DNA of 64,000 nt from Pedococcus aerophilus (lineage in GTDB: Bacteria; Actinomycetota; Actinomycetes; Actinomycetales; Dermatophilaceae), in contig NZ_BAAARN010000001.1 in NCBI RefSeq assembly GCF_039532215.1, positions 559,036-623,035 on the forward strand. Reading direction: 5' to 3'. Under the pieces are notes generated by a model. That model was given only the letters and a program-made list of their open reading frames with translations. It searched no databases and was not told where the DNA came from. Below, piece after piece: positions 8,318-16,711 of this stretch. The stretch's first letter is position 1; the number at the start of each line of letters is the position of its first letter. Position numbers and translations under genes: made by a program.

Positions 8318-9512
8318 TCGCGGCGAAGGTGGTGTCCACTTCTCGGAGTCACGCCAGCGCTGGATCGCGACCGCTCAGGTGGGCTTCCACCCAGACGGCA
8401 AACGCATCGTCAAGACTGGGACCGGTCGCACCAAGACCGAGGCCAAGGACAAGCTCCAGAAGCTCATTCGCGACCACCGCGATGGCATTTCGGTAGCAGC
8501 CCGCATGACAGTTGCGTCGGCCATCGAGGACTGGCTGGAGTTCGGTCTGGCCGGCCGGTCCGCGAAGACCATCACCACGTGCCGGATCCTGGCCAACGGA
8601 CATGTCATCCCGGACCTGGGCGCCAGAAAGGTGCAGGAGCTCACCGCCGAGGACGTGGACCGATGGCTCAAGCGCAAGGCACCTGACCTCAGCCGTGCCA
8701 CCCTGCAGCGCATCCTCTCCATCCTGCGTCGAGCCCTGTCTCGCCAGGTGGCCCGTGACCGGCTCCGGCGAAACGTCGCGTTGCACTGCGAGGTCCCGCA
8801 GGGACGAAAGGGGCGCCCGTCCAGGGCGCTGACCTTCGAGCAAGCTGCGGCCGTGCTGGCCGCTGCGCGTGGAACGGACATGAATGCCTACATCACGCTC
8901 AGCCTCGTCACGGGCGCCAGGACGGAGGAGCTGCGCGCCCTGACCTGGGCTCACCTGGACCTGACCGGCGACCTCGCGTCGAAACCACTGCGGCCGCCGA
9001 CCATTCAGGTCTGGCGGTCGGTGCGTGAAACTGGCGACACCAAGACCAAGCGGTCACGACGGACCCTTCGGTTGCCTACCGTCGCCGTCGAAGCGCTCAC
9101 GCTTCACAAGCTGGAGCAGGACCGTCGCAGGGAGGCAGCCGGGGACAACTGGACCGACAACGACCTCGTCTTCTGCACCGATTCCGGGCTCGCCCTGGAC
9201 TCGGCGAACGTCCGCCGTGCCTTCCGCAGCGTCGTGCGCCGAGCTGGCTTGGTCGACGGGACGTGGACACCCCGCGAGCTCCGGCACAGCTTCGTCTCGA
9301 TCCTGTCCGAGGCGGGAGTCCCCCTGGAGGAGATCGCCCGGCTGGTCGGCCACCGGAGCACCACGGTCACCGAGGCGGTTTACCGAAAGCAGCTCAGACC
9401 CGTGCTGACCGAGGGCGCGGAGGCCATGGACCGCATCTTCGTGCCGGAGGACGTCCGCCCGCGTCCGGACTCCGTTTCGACACCGGAACCGGACCCAAAA
9501 ACGGATCCTTAG
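8301..9512 (+). CDS. Site-specific tyrosine recombinase (integrase)
   Basis: A 403-residue integrase that would insert and excise the element at tRNA-Val. An N-terminal arm-binding region is followed by a SAM-like core-binding domain (about 68-160) and the catalytic domain. Catalytic residues visible are R207 in TGARTEEL, the TKTKRSRRTL lysine region near 250, R328 in ELRHSF, H351 in GHRST and the nucleophile Y361 in EAVYRKQL. The first histidine of the HxxR box is an arginine (R325). The ATG at 8301 overlaps xis. The gene runs toward the 3' end of the tRNA, only 100 bp away, the normal geometry for a tRNA-integrated element. Confidence 0.93.
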   Translation: MATRRSRGEGGVHFSESRQRWIATAQVGFHPDGKRIVKTGTGRTKTEAKDKLQKLIRDHRDGISVAARMTVASAIEDWLEFGLAGRSAKTITTCRILANGHVIPDLGARKVQELTAEDVDRWLKRKAPDLSRATLQRILSILRRALSRQVARDRLRRNVALHCEVPQGRKGRPSRALTFEQAAAVLAAARGTDMNAYITLSLVTGARTEELRALTWAHLDLTGDLASKPLRPPTIQVWRSVRETGDTKTKRSRRTLRLPTVAVEALTLHKLEQDRRREAAGDNWTDNDLVFCTDSGLALDSANVRRAFRSVVRRAGLVDGTWTPRELRHSFVSILSEAGVPLEEIARLVGHRSTTVTEAVYRKQLRPVLTEGAEAMDRIFVPEDVRPRPDSVSTPEPDPKTDP

Positions 9513-9532
9513 TCAAGCAGTTAGTCAAGCAT
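9509..9532 (+). repeat. Direct repeats at the integrase stop, possible arm-type sites
   Basis: Two adjacent 12-bp units, TTAGTCAAGCAG and TTAGTCAAGCAT. They include the integrase stop codon and lie between the gene and the tRNA. Short direct repeats here are typical of integrase arm-binding sites in attP regions; this is inference from position. Confidence 0.5.
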
Positions 9533-9565
9533 CGCCCTTGAGGGCCGATTCGAAGCCCTACGAAC

Positions 9566-9606
9566 AACAGCCCCTGACCGGCGTTTCCGCAGGTCAGGGG
9601 CTGTTT
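9566..9606. terminator. Strong hairpin between integrase and tRNA-Val
   Basis: A 13-bp stem (ACAGCCCCTGACC at 9567-9579 pairing with GGTCAGGGGCTGT at 9592-9604) with a 12-nt loop, flanked by short T and A runs. It could end both the rightward integrase transcript and the leftward tRNA transcript. Confidence 0.85.
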
Positions 9607-9611
9607 CGTTC

Positions 9612-9686
9612 TGGTGGGCGATACTGGGTTTGAACCAGTGACCTCTTCCGTGTCAAGGAAGCGCGCTACCACTGCGCCAATCGCCC
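9612..9686 (-). tRNA. tRNA-Val (GAC)
   Basis: Complete cloverleaf: acceptor GGGCGAT/ATCGCCC, anticodon loop TTGACAC giving anticodon GAC, T arm with GGTTCAAACC. The 3' CCA is encoded. The 3' end faces the integrase, making this the probable attachment-site gene. Confidence 0.95.
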
Positions 9687-9718
9687 GAGGTGGAGCATTT
9701 CGGGTTCGTACGTAGTCG

Positions 9719-9789
9719 AGGTGGAGACGGGATTTGAACCCGTGTACGCGGCTTTGCAGGCCGCTGCCTCGCCTCTCGGCCACTCCACC
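9719..9789 (-). tRNA. tRNA-Cys (GCA)
   Basis: Cloverleaf with acceptor GGTGGAG/CTCCACC, anticodon loop CTGCAAA giving GCA, and T arm GGGTTCAAATCCC. CCA is not encoded. It is the middle gene of the Gly-Cys-Val cluster. Confidence 0.95.
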
Positions 9790-9811
9790 GTGAAGGCGGT
9801 CAAACCCTCCG

Positions 9812-9884
9812 AGCGGATGACCGGGCTCGAACCGGCGACCTCAACCTTGGCAAGGTTGCGCTCTACCAACTGAGCTACATCCGC
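9812..9884 (-). tRNA. tRNA-Gly (GCC)
   Basis: Cloverleaf with acceptor GCGGATG/CATCCGC, anticodon loop TTGCCAA giving GCC, and T arm CCGGTTCGAGCCCGG. First gene of the leftward tRNA cluster. Confidence 0.95.
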
Positions 9885-9921
9885 ATTACACGCGCGTTGG
9901 TGACGAACGAGAAGCTTTTGG

Positions 9922-11184
9922 CTACCCGCTGCGCGTGCGTAGAAAACTTATCGGATCAGGCGCTTCCTCTCCAAATTGGGTGTCGTCCGTGTCGTCGGGC
10001 ACGGGGGTCAGCGGCTTGCGCGCCTCCTCCTTCAGACCCTCCAACGACCCCGCCAGCTCCGCCTCAGCCGTGCTCAACCGGCCCTCGTCGGAGCTCGTAT
10101 GGCGCGTGCTCACCCCTGCGTGGACCGCTCCGTTCCGCGTGCTGGCCTCCTGAGCAGCCAGCAGCCCGGCGACGCCCCCGGAGGCCGCAGCAGCAGCCGG
10201 GACGGGCGCAGGACGCAACGAACCCGGCGCGGAGGGACCAGCCTTGCGCTCGGCCAGCCGCTTCTTCACCCACGTGACGAGCTGGGCGCGCAGCGACTCG
10301 CGCTCCTCGACCGGCCACAGCATCCGGATGGCGGCGTTCAGGGCGGCCCCGATGAGGACGGCGATGGCCAGGGCGTAGAGGAAGATCAACAGGGCGATCG
10401 GCGCCGACAACGGCCCGTAGATCGACGTCCCACCCAGCGAGGCCGCGATGGTGCCGCGCAGCACGTACGACGACAGCGACCACAGGACGAGCGTCAGCAC
10501 CGCCCCGGGCACGTCGCGCATCCACGGGGTGCGCCGCGGGGTGGAGATGTGGAACAGCGTCGCGATGCTCGCCACGGCCAGGACGGTCACGACCGGCCAG
10601 TAGAGCCAGGCGAGGAACTCGGTCTCCTTCGGCAGCAGGTCACGCAGCCAGGTCGGTCCGATCACGACCAGCGGGATGACGACGACGCCGACCACGAGGG
10701 AGAGGAAGTACAGCGTCAGCGACAGGGCGCGGGTCCGGACGATGCCGCGCACCCCCGACTGCCCGTACATGATCGAGATGGTGTCGACGAAGACGTTGAG
10801 CGCGCGCGAGCCGGACCAGACCGACAGCAGGAAGCCGACCGAGATGAGGTCGAACCGGCCGTCGGTGAACACGTCCTGCACCGTCGGTAGCAGCGTGCCC
10901 TGGATCAGCCCAGGGGTGAGGAACCGCTCTGCCCACTCCTGGATGCCGGCGATGATCTGCTGCACGGTGCTCTGCCCCAGCCACTTGCCGAGGTAGCCGA
11001 CGCCACCGAAGAGCCCCAGCACCAACGGCGGCAGCGAGAGCAGCATGAAGAAGCCTGCCTCGGACGCCAAACCGGTCACCCGGTACTTCAGGCAGACCCT
11101 GATCGTCTCCACCGTCATCCGGGCCACGGACATGGCTCCGGGCACGCGCACCAGCTCGCGTCGGACCCGCGCCTTCACACTCAC
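9922..11184 (-). CDS. YihY/BrkB-family inner-membrane protein
   Basis: About 420 residues with six predicted membrane segments. They include GFFMLLSLPPLVLGLFGGVGYL, ALSLTLYFLSLVVGVVVIPLVV, FLAWLYWPVVTVLAVASIATLFH and APIALLIFLYALAIAVLIGAALNAA, with the family-typical GTSIYGPLSAPIALLIFLY block. A long hydrophilic tail of about 100 residues follows, rich in Pro, Ala and Glu. BrkB/YihY proteins are conserved but functionally unclear; they were once misassigned as RNase BN. The start is uncertain: GTG codons at 11184 and 11178 both fit and neither has a strong Shine-Dalgarno. It is divergent from the acyl-CoA dehydrogenase gene, 31 bp away. Confidence 0.85.
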   Translation of the reverse strand: MSVKARVRRELVRVPGAMSVARMTVETIRVCLKYRVTGLASEAGFFMLLSLPPLVLGLFGGVGYLGKWLGQSTVQQIIAGIQEWAERFLTPGLIQGTLLPTVQDVFTDGRFDLISVGFLLSVWSGSRALNVFVDTISIMYGQSGVRGIVRTRALSLTLYFLSLVVGVVVIPLVVIGPTWLRDLLPKETEFLAWLYWPVVTVLAVASIATLFHISTPRRTPWMRDVPGAVLTLVLWSLSSYVLRGTIAASLGGTSIYGPLSAPIALLIFLYALAIAVLIGAALNAAIRMLWPVEERESLRAQLVTWVKKRLAERKAGPSAPGSLRPAPVPAAAAASGGVAGLLAAQEASTRNGAVHAGVSTRHTSSDEGRLSTAEAELAGSLEGLKEEARKPLTPVPDDTDDTQFGEEAPDPISFLRTRSG

Positions 11185-11215
11185 CCGACCACGGTATCCC
11201 GCATACTCTGCCGTC

Positions 11216-12862
11216 GTGCCCACCCACGCCGTCACCAACCAGGTCCCGCCCCTCCCGGACTACAACGCGCTGACCGCCAATCCCGCGCTCTCCGAGGCTG
11301 TTCGACGCTGGGCCGATGACGCGGCACACGACGAGGTGGAGCAGCTGGGAGCGCACTCGGGGTCGGCGCAGGCGCGCGTCTGGGCCGAGCAGGCGAACAC
11401 CCACCACCCCGTCCTGCGCACCCACTCCCCCACCGGCGAACGCCTCGACGAGGTCGACTTCCACCCGGCGTGGCACGCGCTCATGGACGTCGCCGTCAGC
11501 GGCGGACTCACGGCCGAGCCGTGGACGCAGCCCGGGGGACGCGGGGCGCACGTGCGTCGCGCGGCCGGGTTCACGACGTGGTCCGAGGTCGAGCAGGGAC
11601 ACCTGTGCCCCGTCTCCATGACGTATGCCGCCGCGCCGGCCCTCGCGGCGAACCCCGCCCTCGCGGCGCGCTGGGTCCCCCAGCTCGCCTCGCGCAGCTA
11701 CGACTCCGGGCTCCGTCCGCTCGACGCCAAGTCCGGGGCGATCGCGGGCATGGGCATGACGGAGAAGCAGGGCGGCTCGGACGTCCGCGCCAACACCACC
11801 CGGGCGGTCCTCACCAAGGACGGTCCCGTCGCAGGCGGGGACACGTACCGCCTGACCGGTCACAAGTGGTTCTGCTCGGCACCGATGAGTGACGCGTTCC
11901 TCGTGCTGGCCCAGACCGAGGCCGGCATCGGGTGCTTCCTCGTGCCACGGGTCCTCGACGACGGCGAGCGGAATCCCTTTGCGCTGCAGCGCCTCAAGGA
12001 CAAGCTGGGCAACCGTTCCAACGCGTCGTCCGAGGTCGAGCTCGAGGGCACGTGGGGCGTGCGCGTCGGCGACGAGGGCCGCGGCATCCGCACGATCCTC
12101 GACATGGTCGCCGCGACCCGGCTCGACTGCATCCTCGGCTCGTCGGCCACGATGCGGGCGGCCCTGCTCCGTGCCGTCCACCACGCACGGCACCGCCGCG
12201 CCTTCGGCGACCTGCTCGTCGACCAGCCGCTCATGCAGAACGTCCTCGCGGACCTGGCGCTGGAGTCCGAGGCTGCGACGACGCTCGCGCTGCGGCTCGC
12301 GCACGCGGTCGACGAGGGCGACACGGCCTTCTCCCGGCTCGGCGTGGCGCTCGGCAAGTACTGGGTCTGCAAGCGGACGCCGGTGATGGTGGCCGAGGCC
12401 CTGGAGTGCCTGGGCGGCAACGGGTACGTCGAGGAGAACGGCCTTGCCCGGCTGTACCGCGAGGCGCCGCTCAACTCGATCTGGGAAGGCTCGGGAAACG
12501 TCAACGCCCTCGACGTCCTGCGGGCCGCCAGCCGTGAACCCGCATCGGTCGAGGCCTACCTCGACGAGGTCCGCCGCGCCCGCGGTCACCATCCGGCACT
12601 GGACCAGGCGATCGCCGCGCTGCCGGACGTCCTGGCCCGGGCCTCTGACCCGGACGCGCAGGCGAGTGCCCGCACGTTGGTCGAGCGGCTCGCCCTCACG
12701 CTGCAGGCCGCCCTGCTGGCCCAGCACGCCCCGGCGGTCGTCGCGGACGCCTTCATCGCCAGCCGTCTCGGTGGTGACCACGGCGTGACGTTCGGGACGC
12801 TCGACGCGGGCCTCAGCTCGACAGCAGCGGTGGGCCTGGTCGAGCGGGCGTTCGCCACTTGA
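11216..12862 (+). CDS. AidB-like acyl-CoA dehydrogenase family flavoprotein
   Basis: A 548-residue FAD protein of the acyl-CoA dehydrogenase superfamily, AidB branch. Key blocks are GMGMTEKQGGSDVRANTT, TGHKWFCSAPMSDAFLVLAQT (FAD and substrate contact), DEGRGIRTILDMVAATRLDCILGSSATMR, HHARHRRAFGDLLVDQPLMQN and LGGNGYVEENGLARLYREAPLNSIWEGSGNV. The length and the C-terminal extension match AidB, a protein of the adaptive response to alkylation damage in E. coli that binds DNA. The actinobacterial substrate is unknown. The GTG at 11216 is the only start that avoids the divergent brkB-like gene. Confidence 0.88.
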   Translation: MPTHAVTNQVPPLPDYNALTANPALSEAVRRWADDAAHDEVEQLGAHSGSAQARVWAEQANTHHPVLRTHSPTGERLDEVDFHPAWHALMDVAVSGGLTAEPWTQPGGRGAHVRRAAGFTTWSEVEQGHLCPVSMTYAAAPALAANPALAARWVPQLASRSYDSGLRPLDAKSGAIAGMGMTEKQGGSDVRANTTRAVLTKDGPVAGGDTYRLTGHKWFCSAPMSDAFLVLAQTEAGIGCFLVPRVLDDGERNPFALQRLKDKLGNRSNASSEVELEGTWGVRVGDEGRGIRTILDMVAATRLDCILGSSATMRAALLRAVHHARHRRAFGDLLVDQPLMQNVLADLALESEAATTLALRLAHAVDEGDTAFSRLGVALGKYWVCKRTPVMVAEALECLGGNGYVEENGLARLYREAPLNSIWEGSGNVNALDVLRAASREPASVEAYLDEVRRARGHHPALDQAIAALPDVLARASDPDAQASARTLVERLALTLQAALLAQHAPAVVADAFIASRLGGDHGVTFGTLDAGLSSTAAVGLVERAFAT

Positions 12863-12926
12863 CCGAGGCGCGCCACCCACGAACGGATGATCGACGCGGA
12901 CGCACGGCGGCCGCATACTCGGCAGC

Positions 12927-13283
12927 ATGAGAGGTCAACCCGGACGGGGAGCCTTGATCGGGCTCTTCCTCGGTGCCGTGACTGCGGCGCTCGTCGTCCT
13001 GCTGCCTGCAGCGATGAAGGGCCTCAACTACATGGACGTCCTCGACCCGCTGCTCTACATCGGCGCCCCGATCGTCGTGCTCTCAGCGTGCGGCGGTGCC
13101 ATGCTCGGCGCGCCGGCGCCGCGGCCACAGCACGAGGTGTGGATCCGCCCCATCCGCAAACCCGGCCCTGCCGCCATGGTGGCCGGCGGCTTCGTGCTGC
13201 TGACGATCTGCGCGATCGCCGTCTGGGTCCTGCTCTGGGGGTTCGGCCACGCCCCGGCGCCGCCAGGGCTGCGCCAGCTCTGA
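12927..13283 (+). CDS. Small membrane protein
   Basis: A 118-residue protein with three hydrophobic segments: GALIGLFLGAVTAALVVLLPAAM, LLYIGAPIVVLSACGGAML and AAMVAGGFVLLTICAIAVWVLLWGF. No family is recognised. Codon use matches its neighbours. It converges on the VOC gene across a tandem repeat. Confidence 0.6.
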   Translation: MRGQPGRGALIGLFLGAVTAALVVLLPAAMKGLNYMDVLDPLLYIGAPIVVLSACGGAMLGAPAPRPQHEVWIRPIRKPGPAAMVAGGFVLLTICAIAVWVLLWGFGHAPAPPGLRQL

Positions 13284-13285
13284 AC

Positions 13286-13345
13286 CGTTGGTCCTGGATC
13301 CGTTGGTCCTGGATCCGTTGGTCCTGGATCCGCTAGTCCTGGATC
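13286..13345. repeat. Four tandem 15-bp units at the end of the VOC gene
   Basis: Three exact copies of CGTTGGTCCTGGATC and a fourth, CGCTAGTCCTGGATC. The fourth holds the last codons and stop of the leftward VOC gene, so the extra copies look like tandem duplications of that gene's 3' end. They lie just past its stop. Confidence 0.9.
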
Positions 13346-13707
13346 ACCGAGAGGACGTTGCCGGCCGGGTCGGTGAACCACGCGATCAGCGGGCCGCCAC
13401 CGCGGAAGATCCCGTTGTCGTCGGTCGCCATCGGCGTCCCCTCGTACTTCTCGAACTGCACGCCGGCGTCGGTGAGAGCGCCGACGGCCGCCTCGATGTC
13501 GGCGACGGGGAAGTTCAGGACGGTGAAGCCTGCGGGCACGTGGTCGGGCTTCGGGTAGATGGTCGCGCGGTGTCCACCGCCGAGGTGCAGCGTGAGGATG
13601 CCCATCTGCTCGCTCACCTCGAGACCGAGGACGCCGCCGTAGAAGGCACGCGCCGCCTCGATGTCGTCGGCCGAGAATCCGCTGAATGCCTTCGAGTCGC
13701 TGAGCAT
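13333..13707 (-). CDS. VOC (glyoxalase/bleomycin-resistance fold) protein
   Basis: A 124-residue single VOC domain with paired beta-alpha-beta-beta-beta motifs: [27 protein letters not shown] at the N-terminus and [25 protein letters not shown] in the middle, ending [20 protein letters not shown]. The final acidic DPAGN stretch is typical of the metal-binding or substrate side. Function cannot be given from sequence; such proteins include dioxygenases, isomerases and antibiotic-binding proteins. Its 3' end forms the last unit of the tandem repeat. It stands apart from the PPK2 gene upstream. Confidence 0.85.
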   Translation of the reverse strand: MLSDSKAFSGFSADDIEAARAFYGGVLGLEVSEQMGILTLHLGGGHRATIYPKPDHVPAGFTVLNFPVADIEAAVGALTDAGVQFEKYEGTPMATDDNGIFRGGGPLIAWFTDPAGNVLSVIQD

Positions 13708-13798
13708 GCCCAGCTCCTTTCGCTCAGTGGCAGCAGCGGGTTGCTACCGCCTCCACACATACCGACCCGCCGCCGCCTCCCAACTCATCGCTGCGGTG

Positions 13799-14782
13799 TC
13801 AGGTGATGCGCAACCGCTCCTGCTCGGCCTCGACGTCGTAGTCGACGGCGGGCCACTGCGGATCCATCGCCTCGAGGTGCTCCAGCACCAGGCTCTGCAC
13901 GGCGAGCCGGGCGTACCACTTCCGGTCGGCGGGGACGACGTGCCACGGGGCGGCGTCGGTCGACGTGCGGTCGAGGACGGCCTGGTAGGCCTCCTGGTAG
14001 TGCGGCCACTCGAGGCGCTCGTCGACGTCGCCGGGGTTGTACTTCCACTGCTTGTCGGGTCGCTCGAGGCGCTCGGTCAGCCGCGCCTTCTGCTCGTCCG
14101 AGGAGATGTGCAGCATCACCTTGACGATCGTGGTCCCCTCGGCGACGGCCTTCTCCTCGAAGGCGTTGATCTGCGCGTACCGGCGCGACCACGTCGCCTT
14201 GGGCACGAGGTCGTGGACGCGGACGATGAGGACGTCCTCGTAGTGCGAGCGGTCGAAGACCCCGATCTGACCGGGGTTCGGCAACGCGTTGCGGATGCGC
14301 CAGAGGAACGGGTGGCGACGCTCCTCCAGCGACGGTGCCTTGAACGCTGTGTAGCGCACGCCCTGTGGGTCCATGTGGCCGACGACGTGGCGCATGATGC
14401 CGCCCTTGCCGGAGGTGTCCATGCCCTGCACGACGAGCAGCAGGGACCGGGTGCCGTTCATCTTGGCCTCGGCGTACAGCCGTTCCTGGAACTCGCCGAT
14501 CTCCCCCGCCCTCAGGTCGAGGGCCTGCTTCCCGGCGACCTTGTCGCCGTCGAAGGCAGGAGTCGACCGCGGGTCGCACTCGGCGAGGACGAAGCCCTCA
14601 CGGGCCCTGAGAGCCTCACTGAACGACACCGGGGACAGGGGCGCGACCTCGGCCGGCTCAGCCTTCGGGTTCTTGGTGGCCCTGACGGCCTTCTTCGCCG
14701 AGACCTCCTTGGCCAGGGCGGCCTTGAGCTCGGCCTTCGTGGACTTGCCGGACTTGGTGGACTTCTTGTCCTTCTTCGCCAT
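13799..14782 (-). CDS. Polyphosphate kinase 2 family protein
   Basis: A 327-residue PPK2, moving phosphate between polyphosphate and nucleotides. The first 45 residues are a lysine-rich low-complexity tail (MAKKDKKSTKSGKSTKAELK) that is unusual in length. The catalytic domain has Walker A VVQGMDTSGKGGIM, the MDPQGVRYTAFKAPSLEERRHPFLWRI block, and FDRSHYEDVLIVRVH, the Walker B-like RSxYED. A polyphosphate:ADP or AMP phosphotransferase of the single-domain type is likely; which class cannot be decided by eye. It is followed upstream by the ZapE gene with a 12-bp gap, so the two are probably co-transcribed. Confidence 0.9.
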   Translation of the reverse strand: MAKKDKKSTKSGKSTKAELKAALAKEVSAKKAVRATKNPKAEPAEVAPLSPVSFSEALRAREGFVLAECDPRSTPAFDGDKVAGKQALDLRAGEIGEFQERLYAEAKMNGTRSLLLVVQGMDTSGKGGIMRHVVGHMDPQGVRYTAFKAPSLEERRHPFLWRIRNALPNPGQIGVFDRSHYEDVLIVRVHDLVPKATWSRRYAQINAFEEKAVAEGTTIVKVMLHISSDEQKARLTERLERPDKQWKYNPGDVDERLEWPHYQEAYQAVLDRTSTDAAPWHVVPADRKWYARLAVQSLVLEHLEAMDPQWPAVDYDVEAEQERLRIT

Positions 14783-14794
14783 CTCGGCATCCTG

Positions 14795-15802
14795 TCACCG
14801 GTCGTCACCGCGCGCGAGGGCTGTGAGTCGGGAGATGGCCCGGTAGTACTTCTTCCGGTACCCGCCGGCGAGCATCTCCTCGGAGAACACCTGGCCCAGT
14901 GGTTGGCCGCTGGCGAACACCGGGATGTCCGCGTCGTACAGGCGGTCGGCGAGGACGACGAGGCGCAGGGCCACCGCCTGGTCAGTGACGGGCCGCACGT
15001 GGGTCCAGGCGATCGCGCTGACCCCGTCGAGAAGCGTGCGGTAGCGACTCGGGTGGACCGTCGACAGGTGCCGCGTCACGTCGACGAAGTGGTCGAGGAC
15101 GGCACCCTCGCGCTGACCGGCTGCGCGGACCTCGTCCTCGGTCAACGGCGGTGGGCTGTCGACCGTGTCGCGGTGCCGGTAGTCGGGTCCGTCCACCGTG
15201 AGGACGTCGAACCGTGAGGCCAGGGCCTGGATCTCGCGCAGGAAGTCCTCCGCCGCGAACCGTCCCTCCCCCAGCGCGTCGGGCAGGGTGTTGCTCGTGG
15301 CAGCCAGCGACACCCCTGCCTCGGTCAGCCGGGCGAGCAGCGTGGCCATGAGGACGGTGTCACCGGGGTCGTCGAGCTCGAACTCGTCGATGCAGACGAG
15401 GGTGTGACCGCTGAGCGCCTCGACCGTCTGCGCGAATCCCAGTGCCCCGACGAGGTTCGTGTACTCAACGAAGGTGCCGAAGGACTTGGGCCCGTCCGCC
15501 TCGTGCCACAGGCTCGCCAGCAGGTGCGTCTTGCCGACACCGAACCCGCCGTCGAGGTAGATCCCGCGCCCCGCCTGCGGACGCTTCTTGCGCCGCCCGA
15601 AGAGGCCGGTGCCGCCGCGCGCGGCACCCAGCGACGCGGCATACGCCTCGAGCCGCTCGACGGCCGCGGACTGGCTGGGCTCGGCGGGGTCGGGGCGGTA
15701 GGTCGAGAACCGTTCGGCGTCGAACCTCGGCGGGGGCACGAGGTCGCGCACCAACCGTTCGCGGTCGAGCTTCGGTGAGCGGTCGGTCAACGAGGAGGGC
15801 AC
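14795..15802 (-). CDS. zapE: ZapE/AFG1-family ATPase
   Basis: A 335-residue AAA-type ATPase. It has the P-loop GGFGVGKTHLLASLWHEA, a Walker B LVCIDEFELDDPGDT with the ZapE-typical CIDEF, and a sensor stretch AATSNTLPDALGEGRF. The C-terminal FASGQPLGQVFSEEMLAGGYRKKYYRAISRLTALAR is shared by the AFG1/ZapE family. In E. coli ZapE modulates Z-ring constriction; mitochondrial Afg1 acts in protein quality control. Lies 12 bp upstream of the PPK2 gene on the same strand and divergent from the reductase at 15835. Confidence 0.9.
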   Translation of the reverse strand: MPSSLTDRSPKLDRERLVRDLVPPPRFDAERFSTYRPDPAEPSQSAAVERLEAYAASLGAARGGTGLFGRRKKRPQAGRGIYLDGGFGVGKTHLLASLWHEADGPKSFGTFVEYTNLVGALGFAQTVEALSGHTLVCIDEFELDDPGDTVLMATLLARLTEAGVSLAATSNTLPDALGEGRFAAEDFLREIQALASRFDVLTVDGPDYRHRDTVDSPPPLTEDEVRAAGQREGAVLDHFVDVTRHLSTVHPSRYRTLLDGVSAIAWTHVRPVTDQAVALRLVVLADRLYDADIPVFASGQPLGQVFSEEMLAGGYRKKYYRAISRLTALARGDDR

Positions 15803-15834
15803 GCAGGAAGCCTAGGTGAGGCAGACTTCGCGCC

Positions 15835-16596
15835 ATGCGCCTGCTGCTCAACGAGACCGGTCTGCCCTCGTCGTCCTCGTCGTCCTCGTCGTCCTCGGCG
15901 GACGCCGGCTCCAGCGACCTCGATGAGGCCGCCCTGCGTGAGGTGTATGCCGTGCCGGCCGACCGAGCGTGGCTGCGCGTCAACTTCGTGGCTTCCCTCG
16001 ACGGTGCCGTCACCGGTGCCGACGGCCGCTCCGGGAGCATCAACACGCCTGCGGACTTCCGCGTCTTCTCGGTGCTGCGTCAGCTCGCGGACGTCGTGGT
16101 CGTCGGCGCGGGAACCGTTCGGGCAGAGGGGTATCCAGCGCTCCAAGACGAGGACCCGGACGCGCCGGTCCTGGCCGTGGTCAGCAACCGGGGAGAGCTG
16201 CCGCCGACCGTGGCCGCCATGACGTCTCCTCAGGGCGCAGCGCTGATGATCACCTGCGAGCACGCGGCTGCGGAGAAGGTGGAGGCTGCCAAGGGGGTCC
16301 TCGGTGAGAGCAACGTGATCGTCACCGGCGGTGAACGCGTCGACCTCGTGGCGGCTCGTCAGGCGCTGGAGGAAAAGGGATTTCGGAGCATCCTGTCCGA
16401 GGGTGGTCCGTCGCTGTTCGCCACCATGCTCGAGGCCGGAGTCGTTGACGAGGTCGACCTCACCTGGGCACCCACCCTCGTCGGCGGCGACCACGGCCGG
16501 ATCGCCGGAGGGCCGGACCTCGACGTGGCCCTGACGCCCATGCTTCTCCTGGAGGAGGACGGGACGGTCCTCGGTCGATGGCGCGTGGGCCGCTAG
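15835..16596 (+). CDS. RibD C-terminal (pyrimidine/dihydrofolate reductase-like) protein
   Basis: A 253-residue NADPH-dependent reductase-like protein related to the C-terminal half of RibD. Family marks are WLRVNFVASLDGAVTG, ADVVVVGAGTVRAEGY, VSNRGELPPT, ILSEGGPSLFATML and the closing VDEVDLTWAPTLVGGDHGRI. No deaminase domain is fused. The real riboflavin gene may be elsewhere, and this subfamily's substrate is unknown. Residues 12-21 are ten serines encoded by TCG/TCC repeats, an insertion relative to a usual N-terminus and a likely slippage tract. Divergent from zapE. Confidence 0.85.
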   Translation: MRLLLNETGLPSSSSSSSSSSADAGSSDLDEAALREVYAVPADRAWLRVNFVASLDGAVTGADGRSGSINTPADFRVFSVLRQLADVVVVGAGTVRAEGYPALQDEDPDAPVLAVVSNRGELPPTVAAMTSPQGAALMITCEHAAAEKVEAAKGVLGESNVIVTGGERVDLVAARQALEEKGFRSILSEGGPSLFATMLEAGVVDEVDLTWAPTLVGGDHGRIAGGPDLDVALTPMLLLEEDGTVLGRWRVGR

Positions 16597-16688
16597 ATCT
16601 CTGATCGCGGCTGTCCGACGGTGCCCAATTCTGTTCTGCTGTGGGCGAACTCGCGTACTTCAATTGTGGACTTCTCTTCCCGATGAGT

Positions 16689-16704
16689 TCGAACACCTGT
16701 ACGA
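16689..16704 (+). promoter_or_regulatory. Probable LexA (SOS) box before a DUF222/HNH gene
   Basis: TCGAACACCTGTACGA matches the actinobacterial LexA consensus TCGAAC-N4-GTTCGA with one mismatch. It overlaps a -10-like TACGAT and ends 7 bp before the ATG at 16712. In Mycobacterium tuberculosis several 13E12-repeat genes, which encode this same protein family, belong to the LexA regulon. Confidence 0.75.
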
Positions 16705-16711
16705 TTGAGGT

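Noticed and set aside
10640-12928. 762-residue open frame on the minus strand
   Set aside because: Antisense to the AidB-like gene; no family features.
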